Shown in pieces: positions 25,001-34,831 of a stretch of DNA of 64,000 bases. The DNA is taken from positions 1,155,429-1,219,428 of the forward strand of contig CAJNOP010000041.1 of the NCBI GenBank assembly GCA_905250075.1. The letters are read 5' to 3'. The notes under the pieces were generated by a model. It was given only the letters and a program-made list of their open reading frames with translations. It made no database searches and was not told where the DNA came from. The position numbers and the translations under genes were made by a program. The first letter of the stretch is position 1, and each line of letters begins with the position of its first letter. This DNA is from Rotaria sp. Silwood1. Its lineage: Eukaryota > Rotifera > Eurotatoria > Philodinida > Philodinidae.

Positions 25001-27179
25001 CTCTTGCCATAACTGAACAAGATAAATTTGAAAGAGTAGAAGTAAATTATTTGCTATTAAATTTCTATTTTTTTTTCTTATTTTCAACTAGGCTATTGTT
25101 GAACGTGATCAAATTAAAATTGAACTTGTTGAAATTCAAAAGAGACTAAAAAAATTCCTAGATGAGATAAATGACAAGGTTATTAATGAAAAACAAAATA
25201 TTGAAGTCATATATCAAGATCGATTAAAAGAAAATACTGAAAAAGTAACTAATGGATAAATTAAACCCAAAACAAAAGAATCTTCATATATGTTCAGATA
25301 AGACAAATCGAAGAACAATGTACACAATATGAATTAACCATTGATAGATTAACTCGAGAAAAAATATCGTTAGCAACCGACATAGATGTATGGAAGGAAC
25401 GTTTTCAACAACAAGAAATTGATTTAAGTCAGGTGAATGATCTTTCTTTAATTTCATATCTTATATTAATTAAAAGAATTATTTTTCTTTTTTTAGACGA
25501 CAGATTCTATTAAACATACAATTCAAAAATCAATAAGTGAACGTGATCAAGCTAATAGTAATACCATACAAATTCGATCAGATTTTGAGAAATTACTGTT
25601 ACAAAGTAACCAGGTAAAAATAAATATAAAACACAAGAAGAGAGAAAAATATCTTTCGATTAGGATTTACTTCAACTTCGTTATCAACTTAGTTCAACAC
25701 AAAATCGTCTTAATGACACTGAAAGTGAATTGCTTCAATCCAAGAAACAATGTCTCGATTTAACAAAAGAAATAAATCGTTTAACACAAGAAGTACAAAA
25801 GAAGTTGTTGTTTTCCTCTGACAAGAGAGTCCCCTCCCGATTAGAATGATTTTTGTACCTATAAATACTATCGAATGCTTCAATAAAAACTTTAAAAGGA
25901 CATTATATTCTATTGATATTAGACCAAACTATTGGCTTGTTAATATATCTATTTTTTAGAGACCGTAGAGTTTCAGAAAACTCGTATTTTAGAATTTCGA
26001 TCTAAAACTTTTCACATACAGAGGAATCAACTAGAGAAGCTCGCAAAAGAATTCAAAAACTTTGAACAAAGCTTCTTCAAAATATCAGACTTGCAAGATG
26101 CAAACACTTTTCAATCGATAGTATATATAACATGTAATTTTTGGAAGCTTCTGAATTTTTTCATGCAAGCTAGTCTACTTGGATTCTCTATATGTGTGTG
26201 AAGTGTCAAATTGAAATTCAAAAATATAAGTTTTCTAAAAATTTGCACTCTCTAGAAAATAGACATTAAAAAGTCGATAGCTCAGTCAAATATCAATAGG
26301 AACTTGAATGCTTTTAGAAGTTTTACTATAACACTATGAAGTATCTATAGAGAAAAAATCTTTGAAATTAGAACGGAGGCAGCTGGTGAGGTTCTTATTT
26401 TTAGTTCAATAGTATTGTTTTTTTTTTCTATAGGATTCTTTATTATCTATTTATCGATCCTAAGTAAATAAAAGTAAATAGCACTACTTCATAGGAATGT
26501 AAACAGAGTGATGCATATCGAAGAAGGCTTATATGATCTTGAAATTCCTGGAATTACGCACGATTCGAAATATTAAACCTGATTGATTCTATGATATCTG
26601 ATAAATCTTATACAGTTTCTGAAGCTCGCTATTTGCTTGTTACACAAAAGATTAACTATAAGAACGTTCTCCTTTCATTAGAACATTATGTTAAAAAGTA
26701 TTAAACAAAGTCTTGAACGATCACGTGAAGAAAATATGAATGCAATTCTTGTTATATTAAATAAACATGAACAAGATTATCGAACAATAATTGAAAATCT
26801 TGAACTAGAACGGCATCAATCATTATCTTATCTTGAAAATCTTGTTCATGATCAAAATACAATACTAAATAAATTACGTTAATATTCAAGACAATTAACT
26901 AATTACATTGAAATAATATTTGAACAGAAAATTGAAATTATTCAAGAAGTAACAATTGAAAACCAAGAATTACATATAAAATTATTAAATGCATATGAAC
27001 ATCTTGAACAATTCGATAGCCAATTATTACAACATTATCATACACATATTAAATTACAGAAACAAATTATTGATTTAAATAATCAAGTTAAAACTTATAA
27101 AAATATTGTAAGTAATTTTTATTATTATTTTGAAATAAGATTAATGTAAAATGCACTGTTTTAGATTAATAAAATTTAA
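16023..27179 (+). CDS. SDCCAG8: SDCCAG8-like centrosomal coiled-coil gene, with in-frame TAA
   Basis: SDCCAG8 (CCCAP, a nephronophthisis and Bardet-Biedl gene) is a long coiled-coil protein of centrioles and basal bodies. Exons read here: 16023-16153, 16209-16307, 16402-16545, 16602-16666, 16721-16852, 24903-25041, 25092-25244, 25298-25432, 25497-25613, 25664-25792, 26682-27107, 27165-27179. Phases agree at every junction, even across the 8 kb intron. Family signatures: an N-terminal [20 protein letters not shown]-type helix, a Cys pair NCLKC equivalent to the human LCLKC site, and heptad-rich segments ending with [13 protein letters not shown] and [11 protein letters not shown]. Homology runs through a TAA at 26880-26882 in exon 11, after LNKLR; the frame continues in coiled coil for about 75 more codons. 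Either the product is truncated by about 80 residues or this copy is decaying. The 5' end and start codon were not found. Confidence 0.75.
16853..18999 (+). other. Left part of the 8-kb SDCCAG8 intron, no gene seen
   Basis: This stretch runs from the GTAAAA donor at 16853 to the end of the nested F-box gene. It is AT-rich with no convincing coding exon. A hairpin with GTGAGTGTGAATGGATATGA against CA-rich sequence lies at about 17468-17560. Confidence 0.5.
19033..20915 (-). CDS. F-box protein, nested in the SDCCAG8 intron
   Basis: F-box proteins link substrates to SCF ubiquitin ligases through SKP1. Three exons read on the minus strand: 20915-20492, 20406-20054, 19878-19033. Phases close and give 540 aa, or 526 if the second ATG (20873) is used. 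An F-box core occupies about residues 18-60, starting [20 protein letters not shown]. The rest is a long, Leu-rich region with irregular leucine-rich-repeat-like strands ([24 protein letters not shown]). No kelch, WD or canonical LRR count can be made. The small introns (85 and 175 nt) have GT..AG ends. The open frames and clean phases suggest a functional gene. Substrate is unknown. Many F-box genes of this divergent form are known from bdelloid genomes (general knowledge, not tested here). Confidence 0.8.
20916..21449. other. Spacer within the SDCCAG8 intron, no gene recognised
   Basis: AT-rich sequence upstream of the F-box gene and downstream of the coiled-coil fragment. It should contain the promoter of the F-box gene; no TATA element or further exon of the coiled-coil fragment was recognised. 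Confidence 0.4.
21450..21902 (-). CDS. Partial unrecognised gene with short repeats and a coiled coil
   Basis: Two minus-strand exons, 21902-21636 and 21588-21450, join in phase with GT..AG ends. Exon 1 holds eight to nine imperfect short units around (A/T)[15 protein letters not shown] and [11 protein letters not shown], then a conserved-looking [20 protein letters not shown]. Exon 2 is a charged helix ([20 protein letters not shown]), ends in the next exon's phase 1 at a good donor, and no further exon was found. The first ATG in frame is at 21878. I do not recognise the family. It may be the 5' part of a truncated gene copy lying inside the SDCCAG8 intron. Confidence 0.45.
21903..23707. 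other. AT-rich non-coding stretch in the SDCCAG8 intron
   Basis: About 1.8 kb of very AT-rich sequence with many A and T runs. No gene, RNA or element was recognised. Confidence 0.5.
23716..24212. mobile_element. 497-bp non-autonomous hAT-type element (MITE)
   Basis: The element begins CAGGGTTGGAACCG and ends CGGTTCCACCCCTG, giving terminal inverted repeats of about 14 bp with one mismatch. It is flanked by a perfect 8-bp target duplication, AGTATGAT, at 23708-23715 and 24213-24220. An 8-bp duplication and CAGGG termini are typical of hAT transposons (family knowledge). The inside is GC-rich with repeated ACCGGCCGGACCGG and ACCGGTTTT words, including a tandem near 24105-24180. There is no transposase; the open frames across it are incidental. 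Confidence 0.9.
24320..24844 (-). pseudogene. KARS1: Lysyl-tRNA synthetase C-terminal fragment, broken
   Basis: Minus-strand remnants of cytosolic class II lysyl-tRNA synthetase: 24844-24759 ([18 protein letters not shown] through IMSPLAK), 24661-24535 ([15 protein letters not shown] through MFELQAK) and 24453-24320 ([19 protein letters not shown] through SNNIK). The last includes motif 3, GWSIGIDRL. The donor after the first piece should read GT but is GA (24758-24757). The junction before the third piece is out of phase by two bases as I read it. The upstream catalytic exons and the final LLFPAMKP exon are missing; the hAT MITE lies 107 bp beyond the 3' side. It sits just 58 bp from SDCCAG8 exon 6 on the opposite strand. 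Confidence 0.8.
25793..26681 (+). other. SDCCAG8 intron 10, no further feature
   Basis: This 889-nt intron separates RLTQE from NIMLKSIKQ in phase 0, with donor GTACAA and acceptor TCATTAG. The frame would otherwise run to a stop at 25847-25849. No gene or clear repeat was seen. Confidence 0.5.
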
Positions 27180-27410
27180 GTAGAAGATTTAATTGCTTAT
27201 CCACAAAGATTAACGCTTATATCCCAGTGAAATTTATTTTTATTTCTATTTTTGATATGTGAATTATATTTTTTATAAAATAAAAAGGTAGACTATAAAT
27301 AAATAAATAAATGAAAATATAGCTGTGAGCAACCCATCCAGGAAGCATACAAAATATCTAACGTGTAGAAAAAAAACCGGAAATTTATAAACTAATAAAA
27401 ATTTAATGTT

Positions 27411-29556
27411 TTATCCAGTGCTATTGTCTGTATCTTGGGATGCTGGCGATTGCGTTTCTTCGTTGAGATTTATAGTAAAAGCCACCGGTGTTCGAGCACG
27501 ATTTCGTCGTCGAACATTATAAAGCTCTCGAACAATTACTGTATCACGTGGTCTTTGAGCACCGGATTGTGGTAAATTAGGAACACTAGGCTGATCAAGT
27601 ATAAATGTACCACGTCGTTGTAAACCGTTCGTTAATTGTTGTTGTTCTTGAATCGGTACCATAGTAGAAGCTCGACGTCTTCCTCTTGCAGCACCAACAC
27701 CTCCTCCTCCACCACGACCTCCGCTACCACCAAAGATTGGTCGATCATCTCCTTCGAGTGATCGTGCTGCGGTTGTGCTTGTTACATAATTACGTTGTGG
27801 TGATGATTCTGCTGGCGGAACAGTTGATTGTTGAGCTTGTCGAGAATTACTGGCTGCAAATGGATTTGAGCCAAATATAGATGTTGACTGAACATTAGAT
27901 GTAGAACGACGAGTTGATTGTGGATCCCATGAAGCTGTATAGGACGATGTATTGGTCCGAGCAGGTACTGTTAAACTGAGATCAGCAAATGCATTATCAG
28001 TATTTCGTGGAGTATTGAGTTGTGTTGGACGATAAGAAATAGTCTGAGATAGTAAAGGAGTTTGTGATGTTGCAGAATCACGAGAATTAAAAAGATTTTC
28101 CAAATGTCGATCTAAAGGATTTAATAACTAAGCAATCCATCAATTATTTTTACTCATAGACTTACATTGATCATTTTGAGATTGTGCCTGACTATTTAAT
28201 GGATTTCGTGGTGGCGTTGCATATTGTGTTGCAGCGTGCGGGTATGGTGCTGTAGAAAATTGTGGTTGTTGTTGAGATCGAACAACTTGACCTGTTGAAG
28301 TTTGAGATTGTTGTTGTTGCTGCTGTTGTTGTTGTTGTGGTTGTCCTTGAGAGCCATCAATCAATCGACCAAAATTTTGTATAGCGGAAGAAATAGCTGC
28401 TTGATCATTAAATGTAAATCGTAACTGGATAATTTTGTCAATAATAGATAGATATATTTTAAATCATACATATGACCTTATTCATTACCTGCTCACCTTC
28501 TGTACATCAGATGGTATTTGTGCTTGCAAAGCATCAATTTGTTGTGCATAAAGATCAGATTGTGTTCGTATATTTGCTAAATCTACATCCGTAATTAATT
28601 GTCCACTTATTAAAATAAATAAAACAAATCATAAATAGTTCAAATAAAATAGTTGATTCTTTTTTTTTTGTTTTTTACTTCGGATATGATGTTCCAACCG
28701 ATTCACAAAAACTTGCTACACTTGCTAATTCAACTTCAGCAGTTTCTTGTTGTATACGAAACGTTCTAAGAAAAAAAGAAATATCGTAGAACATCTACAA
28801 TAGATATCAATCATTTTCGTATACCTCAATTGTGATTGCATATAAACTTCAGCTTCAGTAAGTAATGATGCTTCACGATGTTTTAATTCATCAATTAAAG
28901 CAGCTATTGTTGATGTTATATCTCGTCGAATTTGTTCATAATTAGTTTTAACACTATTAACTCGTTGTTCATAAGATGAAATTTTATCACTTAATCTTGG
29001 TAATGTACGACGAAGGTGACTAACTGATGAACTTATATTATAAAATGTTTCACGTAAATGTGGTTCACGACAATCGGAACAGAAAAAATTTGAACAATCA
29101 TGGCATTTTATTAGAGCTTTGAAAAAAATTAATAAAATACAAATAGTTCTTTCTTTTCAATAGAGATTATTTTCTGATTTATCATACTTTGTTTTTGTTC
29201 TTTACAACGAGAGCATCGATCAGGAAGATTGATAATTGTTGATGGTTGAATATCAAGAAATCCAATCATTGTTAAATTAGAAGGAAAAGCTTGAACTCCA
29301 CCTGATAATAAAAATTTTAATTAAAAGCACATAGAAAAATCTTTTCTTTCAAACCTGATGGGATTTGATGTTCTCGACGACATTCAGGACAACGTAATGA
29401 ACGTGCTCGTGGATCAACCAAATTTGTTAAACATGGTGTTAAACAAAAGGTATGCATGCATGGCAAAACTTTTGGAATACGAAATTTATCCAAACAAATA
29501 GGACATGTTGTCAAACGATCCATTCGATTTGAATTATTCCGACCAGCAGTAGCCAT
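27411..29556 (-). CDS. RING/B-box E3 ubiquitin ligase, NHL-1/TRIM32-like N-terminus
   Basis: Probable E3 ubiquitin ligase. Seven minus-strand exons: 29556-29355, 29301-29188, 29116-28825, 28765-28679, 28605-28497, 28424-28166, 28111-27411. Phases close to give 587 aa. Residues 18-65 form a C3HC4 RING (CPICLDKF, CMHTFC, CPECRREH) followed by GVQAFPSNLT, the pattern seen in NHL-1, thin and related TRIM-NHL proteins. Next is a B-box-like zinc site (CSRC, CHDC, CSDC) near residues 95-120, then a coiled coil to about 290. The C-terminal half is disordered: a poly-Gln run, a Gly-rich run (SGGRGGGGGVG) and an Arg-rich segment ending ARTPVAF. NHL repeats, expected in TRIM-NHL relatives, are absent. 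The gene ends 231 bp from the convergent SDCCAG8 stop. Introns are 46-102 nt. Confidence 0.85.
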
Positions 29557-32500
29557 TTATCAGTTTTTTTTTATAAACTTTTATTTTCTTTTGGATGACT
29601 CAAATCAGTTTTTGATAACAGAAATTTGAGAATAATATAACACCATATTTTTCACTGTGCGGTGTCGTTGACAATCATCCTCATCATGCTATGAACAAGA
29701 TGTCGCAATCTATTGGAATTTTTCATCGTCATGATTTTTTTTATGCTTTATTCGAACATGTGTATATTCTTATTCGATGAAACTCAAGAAGTTTTCGAAA
29801 ATATGTTACCATTCAAGATATTGATTTTACATCTATGGAATAGTTTTGAATAGATTGAAATTCACATACTGATAATCTCAATCAATATTTATTATTTATC
29901 GAAAAGTATATAATTTTTGATTAGTAAATTTTCAATTGACAAATCTTTCACAATGAAATCGTTTTTTTTTTTCTTTAAGATGGTTTCTATGAAAAAAACG
30001 TTGTATGTAATTTTATGATTCGTTTCTTTTACAGCAAAAGTTATGAATGAACTAGTTCAAAATTTTTTGTAAAAAAAACAAAACGATCGTGAGGATTGAG
30101 GAAGATATTTTTAAAATGTTAAAAATTCATAAATAAAGTTGACCTTAATCTTTTAAGATTTTTCACTTCAAAATTCTGGAAAGTAGACATAGTTTGATGT
30201 AAATATACAAATTAAAGTTCTAATTCTGTGAAAAATCAATTAATGGCAGGAGTCACCGATTACTTCTGTCGTATCATTTATCCAAGTCATGTCTTCTATC
30301 GTCAGAATAGGATGTTACTAAAAATTCATGATTGCATGTTTCATACTATAAATATATTATATTATAAATTAGGACCCAAGAGAATAACAATATGACCTTT
30401 TGTCCTCGAATATTTATGACATTCACTAAGAAATAAATTTAAGTCAAAATTAATAATTTTCTATCACGATAACCAACAAAAAAAGAAGCGCTGATGTCAT
30501 AAAATATAAATTACGAATTAATATTTCTCGATTATTTAACACTTCAAAAAAAAAGCAGTCTTCATTTTAATTAACTTCCTCGAAAAATATGTGACTACTC
30601 ATGATACCTACATTAGTAGTATGAAAACTACAACATGTCATAATGATTTCAACCTACTTGTTTACATTTTCTACAATATGAATTAAAATCTACTTAAAGG
30701 TTAGTTATATAATAAAATCGTTCTAATAACTTTTTTAAAATTACTACACCTCAAGCATGAAATTAAAAATCTGTTGATCAAGTCTTAATTATTTATTAAA
30801 ATATTAAGTTGACTTTGTAACTGATTCATTTATGTCTATTAAAGTTGTTGTCATATTTATGAAATGACAATTGATGATAGAATTATCGTATCATTTGATA
30901 CGAATGTACACAATTAATTGGAAAAAAAAACAACAAACTTTAATCAAGGAAGTTTGCTTTGATGAAAATCAATTTCTAAAACCAATGACATTCATAGAAC
31001 GTTATTTTTATGAAGAAAGTTCATGAGCATCCTTATGAACATAACTCAATGATTTTGACCACTCAAGCGTTCTAATTCGATTTAATAAACAGTACATAAA
31101 TACTGATGTATTTTTTGTCTTCTTTCAACATAGCTAGTATTATCATCATATAGTTTCTATTGTTATTGCATGTATCTAATTAGGGAATAGATTATCGTTC
31201 TTGTCATTGTGTGCAACAAATCGAGTTTGATACTTGACTATTCGCTATTATTTTGTTGTTTACATGTACATATTTATAGAAACGATTCAGAGCGGATAAT
31301 AGTGAAATCTAGAAAACAGAACAATAACGACGAGAGCATCGTTTTCGATTAAAACATTTATTGAATCATGATATGTTTGTCAAGGGTGCGCAAATGAAAT
31401 ATTTAGGTGTTTGAAGCAAACATGAATTTGTGTTGATACTTGTTTTCTGATTGCCGCGAAATATTTCTTTCTACAACGTACCCCAAAAGTCATGGTTACT
31501 TAATAAATATAAGTAACTTCGCTACTGATCAAACTTAATCAAAATCTTTTTTTTTTGCTATTTGAGATAGAAGAGTACTAAATTTTAATTCGTTAAGACA
31601 GCGTTCATCAACAGTCTAGTAAATGTAACCCTTTCGGCTACAATTTAAGAATTAGGCTTTTTTCAATGTTTACTAGAATTTCTATTGTGATTATGGACTT
31701 CAAATCATGTAGATTTTTTATTATTGCTTTTTAATCATTTGTTTGACATGTTTCAAAACCATTTAAACTTTTATAACCATGTTAATGAATTTCTTGAACT
31801 GTTTTTTAACTTATGATTATATTACAATTGAGTCTTGTACTTCCTTTTCGTAAGAATATATCAAAACAAATGTTGAGAAAACTACTGTAAAAAGGTTTTT
31901 AAATGATATAAAATTCATAATAATCATAAGAGCTCAATTAGATTTTAGAACTACAATGATACTTATTGTTGGTAGAATCAGAAAAAATGTAATTTTTAAA
32001 AACCAAAAATGTGACATTTATTATATTGTTGATGAACTTGGTTTTTAAGAATCAATATTTACGAGTCTCCTATTAGAAATAAGGAAAAAGACTTTTAATT
32101 AAGCTTGATTAGTACTCAAGTTATTTGGAATTATTAACCGTTCAAAACTTTTGTAACATTCTGTAAATGTATCAAATAAACACAGGTAACATGAACAGTG
32201 ATTTTATTTTTGTTATTGTTTTTATAGTTCATCTAACTATTTATTCATGATTAGGATTGTTATATTAGTATTAATAAAAATGATTGCTTTCATAGCATAT
32301 GCTTATCTCAAATCAATTACTTTCAATAACGTTCAAGGATAAAATACTGTTCACGTTCTTGATTATATATAAATAAGAACTTAAAATACAGCATGATGGA
32401 CGCACGCGTGCATTTTTTTTTATTCAATTTGTGTATGCGCGTGTGAATAGACCCTTCTAGTTTTATTCTATTTTTCTTACTCCTACGCATAATATAGTGC

Positions 32501-34831
32501 ATGTAAAAGGATACTTATAAACTGACTTGTTAGTCATTGATTCGATCGTACATCATTTCTCTTTTATAATATTTTCTCCTTGTTGATTCGAATATTTAAC
32601 TGATTTATTACACGAATGTTACAACAGAGCGTAGAATAACAATGATTGAGAGAGAGAGAAAGAGAAATAGAACATGAAATGTTCAAGATATGGGATCAGA
32701 AAAGAGAAGAGGAATAAGAAGAATGTGTTAGACTATTTTATTTGTTATTACTGCTCATTGTTTGATAGTTAGACGTGAAGAGAATTGCACATTAGTGAAT
32801 GAATGGCTGAGCAAATGGTGATGGTGGTGGGTAGTAGCAGAAACGCAAAAGATCTAGTATAGTAGTAGAGTAGAGAAGAAGCCGATACTGAAGTCGAAGC
32901 TGAAGAAGTAGAAAAAGCAGAAGAAAACGACGAAGAAGAAGAGAAGAACATGTCGATGAAGATGAAGGAACATCAGTAGAAAAAGAAGGAAAAAAATAAC
33001 ACACACAAGAAGGACACACAACCGATTTTTGTGTTGTGCTCGTTGGTCTTTGTTTTTTGAAGGACACAGAAAAAAAAATAGAAATCTATTGCGCGTACTT
33101 CGATAACTATTGTCTCTACCACTATATAATATAATGTTGTTATGTTTAACAGATTACCAGATGGTAACTATATGGTTATCATCATTTATTTATGAATTCA
33201 TCTATTATATTGGTGATTTGTAGTAATTTACAATTGTTGTCTGTCTATTTTGAATTTATTGCTATAATAAATTTAAAACATATCGTGTCTGTTTATCGAA
33301 TTATTTTCATATGATTACTCGTTTCATTTGTCGGATCGATCGACGCAATATCTCTGGGGATCGTTTGTTGATCTATTCTTATTGACATCTACATTATAGT
33401 TTTTTTTTGCCACCTAGAACCACTCAAAGATAAGAACGAGAAAGATCAAGTTAGTCTAACCTCAATGTTTAGTTCTATGTGTCTGTCCGTCAGTATGCCT
33501 ATGCATGTGCGATGATGACAAATCATCCAGAATTGTTCCTTGAAAGTGCACGCGTGCGCGCATTTAAAAATCTTTTGACATGATGATGAGATGCTTCTTT
33601 TTCTTTTGCTTTTTCTTTTTACACATACACAAACGATTAGAATAAGGTAAGAACCAACGAAACATCACTTTTGCAATATACATGCATAGATTTTTATAAA
33701 CATATTTTTATTTTTAGATATGTTCTTAAGTATGATCAATGAGTATGATGACAAATACCTCGATTCATATATGTTGAAAATAGAATAAGATTGGTGACTA
33801 TCCTATATTAGAAATGTTGTTAGACAATATAAGGCGATTTTGGATGAACGCATAAATTAAAAAAAAAAGAGAAAAGATAGAATAGTGAAATATTCTAATC
33901 CATTTCGTGTATCATATTTATTATGAAACATAGAATTAATTTTTCTTTCAGAGAATTTCTGAAACTTGAATGGATTCTATGTTCTACTGTTCTGTTTTTG
34001 ACAGTGCAAGAAAAAGATATATTTTTATATATACACTGGAGTACTCCTGGATGACTTATAGGTGACAATGAGTAAAAAGATATTGCGGAAATGAGTAAAA
34101 GGTTTCAACCTCTTGCTGTTACGATTATTAAAAGTATATATAAAGAAAAGAAAATTAAACTATCTTAATTTATCCAGTCTCATCACAACCTTCTAGCATC
34201 TACGTGAATATGTTCCATCTAATTCAAATTTTTTTGTCATTTTGATTAATCTAATATACATATAAACATAACCTTTTCCTTAACTTCTATACTGTATGAT
34301 ATTTATACAGAAAACAAATGAGACAGAAGTGTAGTCTAATCATATGCATATAAGAAGAGCTACTCTTATTGAACTACTCTTCCTTCTTATGCCTGTTGGA
34401 TCTATCAATAATGGCAGTTAGAATGCAACGACTACATAAAAAGATGAAAGAAAAAAGAGATAGAGAGCGCAAAAAGAAAATGGAAAAAAAAAATTTACCC
34501 CTCGGCATAAAATCCGTCATCAGATGAATGTCAAAATCTTTTTCTCATGGCTTTCATATACACATCGATGTGCATGCAAAATATAGAAATAAATAGAGAG
34601 TAACTACATTACATAAGGTGCTGTTATTTGAATAGATAGAAACAATCTTTTTTTTGATCTATTTTCTTCTATTCCTTTGATTAATTACATCTAAACATAG
34701 TTATATGATCAAATTTTTTTGTAAATCTTTTTTCTTTTTTTTTTATACCTTTAAGCAAGTTACTTGATTGAATAGGGACAAACAAGAAAAAACAAACAAA
34801 CTTATTTTGACAAAACGACAATTAATATAAC
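29557..34831. other. Intergenic region, 5.3 kb
   Basis: No gene could be supported. It contains a (GA)n run at about 32648-32672 next to a purine-rich block (32640-33000) that creates long but low-complexity minus-strand open frames. GCGTGCGC-like patches lie near 32401-32452 and 33547-33562. The right part should carry the promoter of the receptor gene that follows. Confidence 0.5.

Noticed and set aside
25800-25849. SDCCAG8 ending at the TGA at 25847-25849
   Set aside because: A GTACAA donor at 25793 joins in phase to the exon at 26682, which continues the SDCCAG8 similarity, so the stop is more likely intronic.
32769-33067. Overlapping minus-strand frames rich in Ser, Leu and Phe
   Set aside because: They come from a purine-rich plus-strand block; low complexity in every frame.
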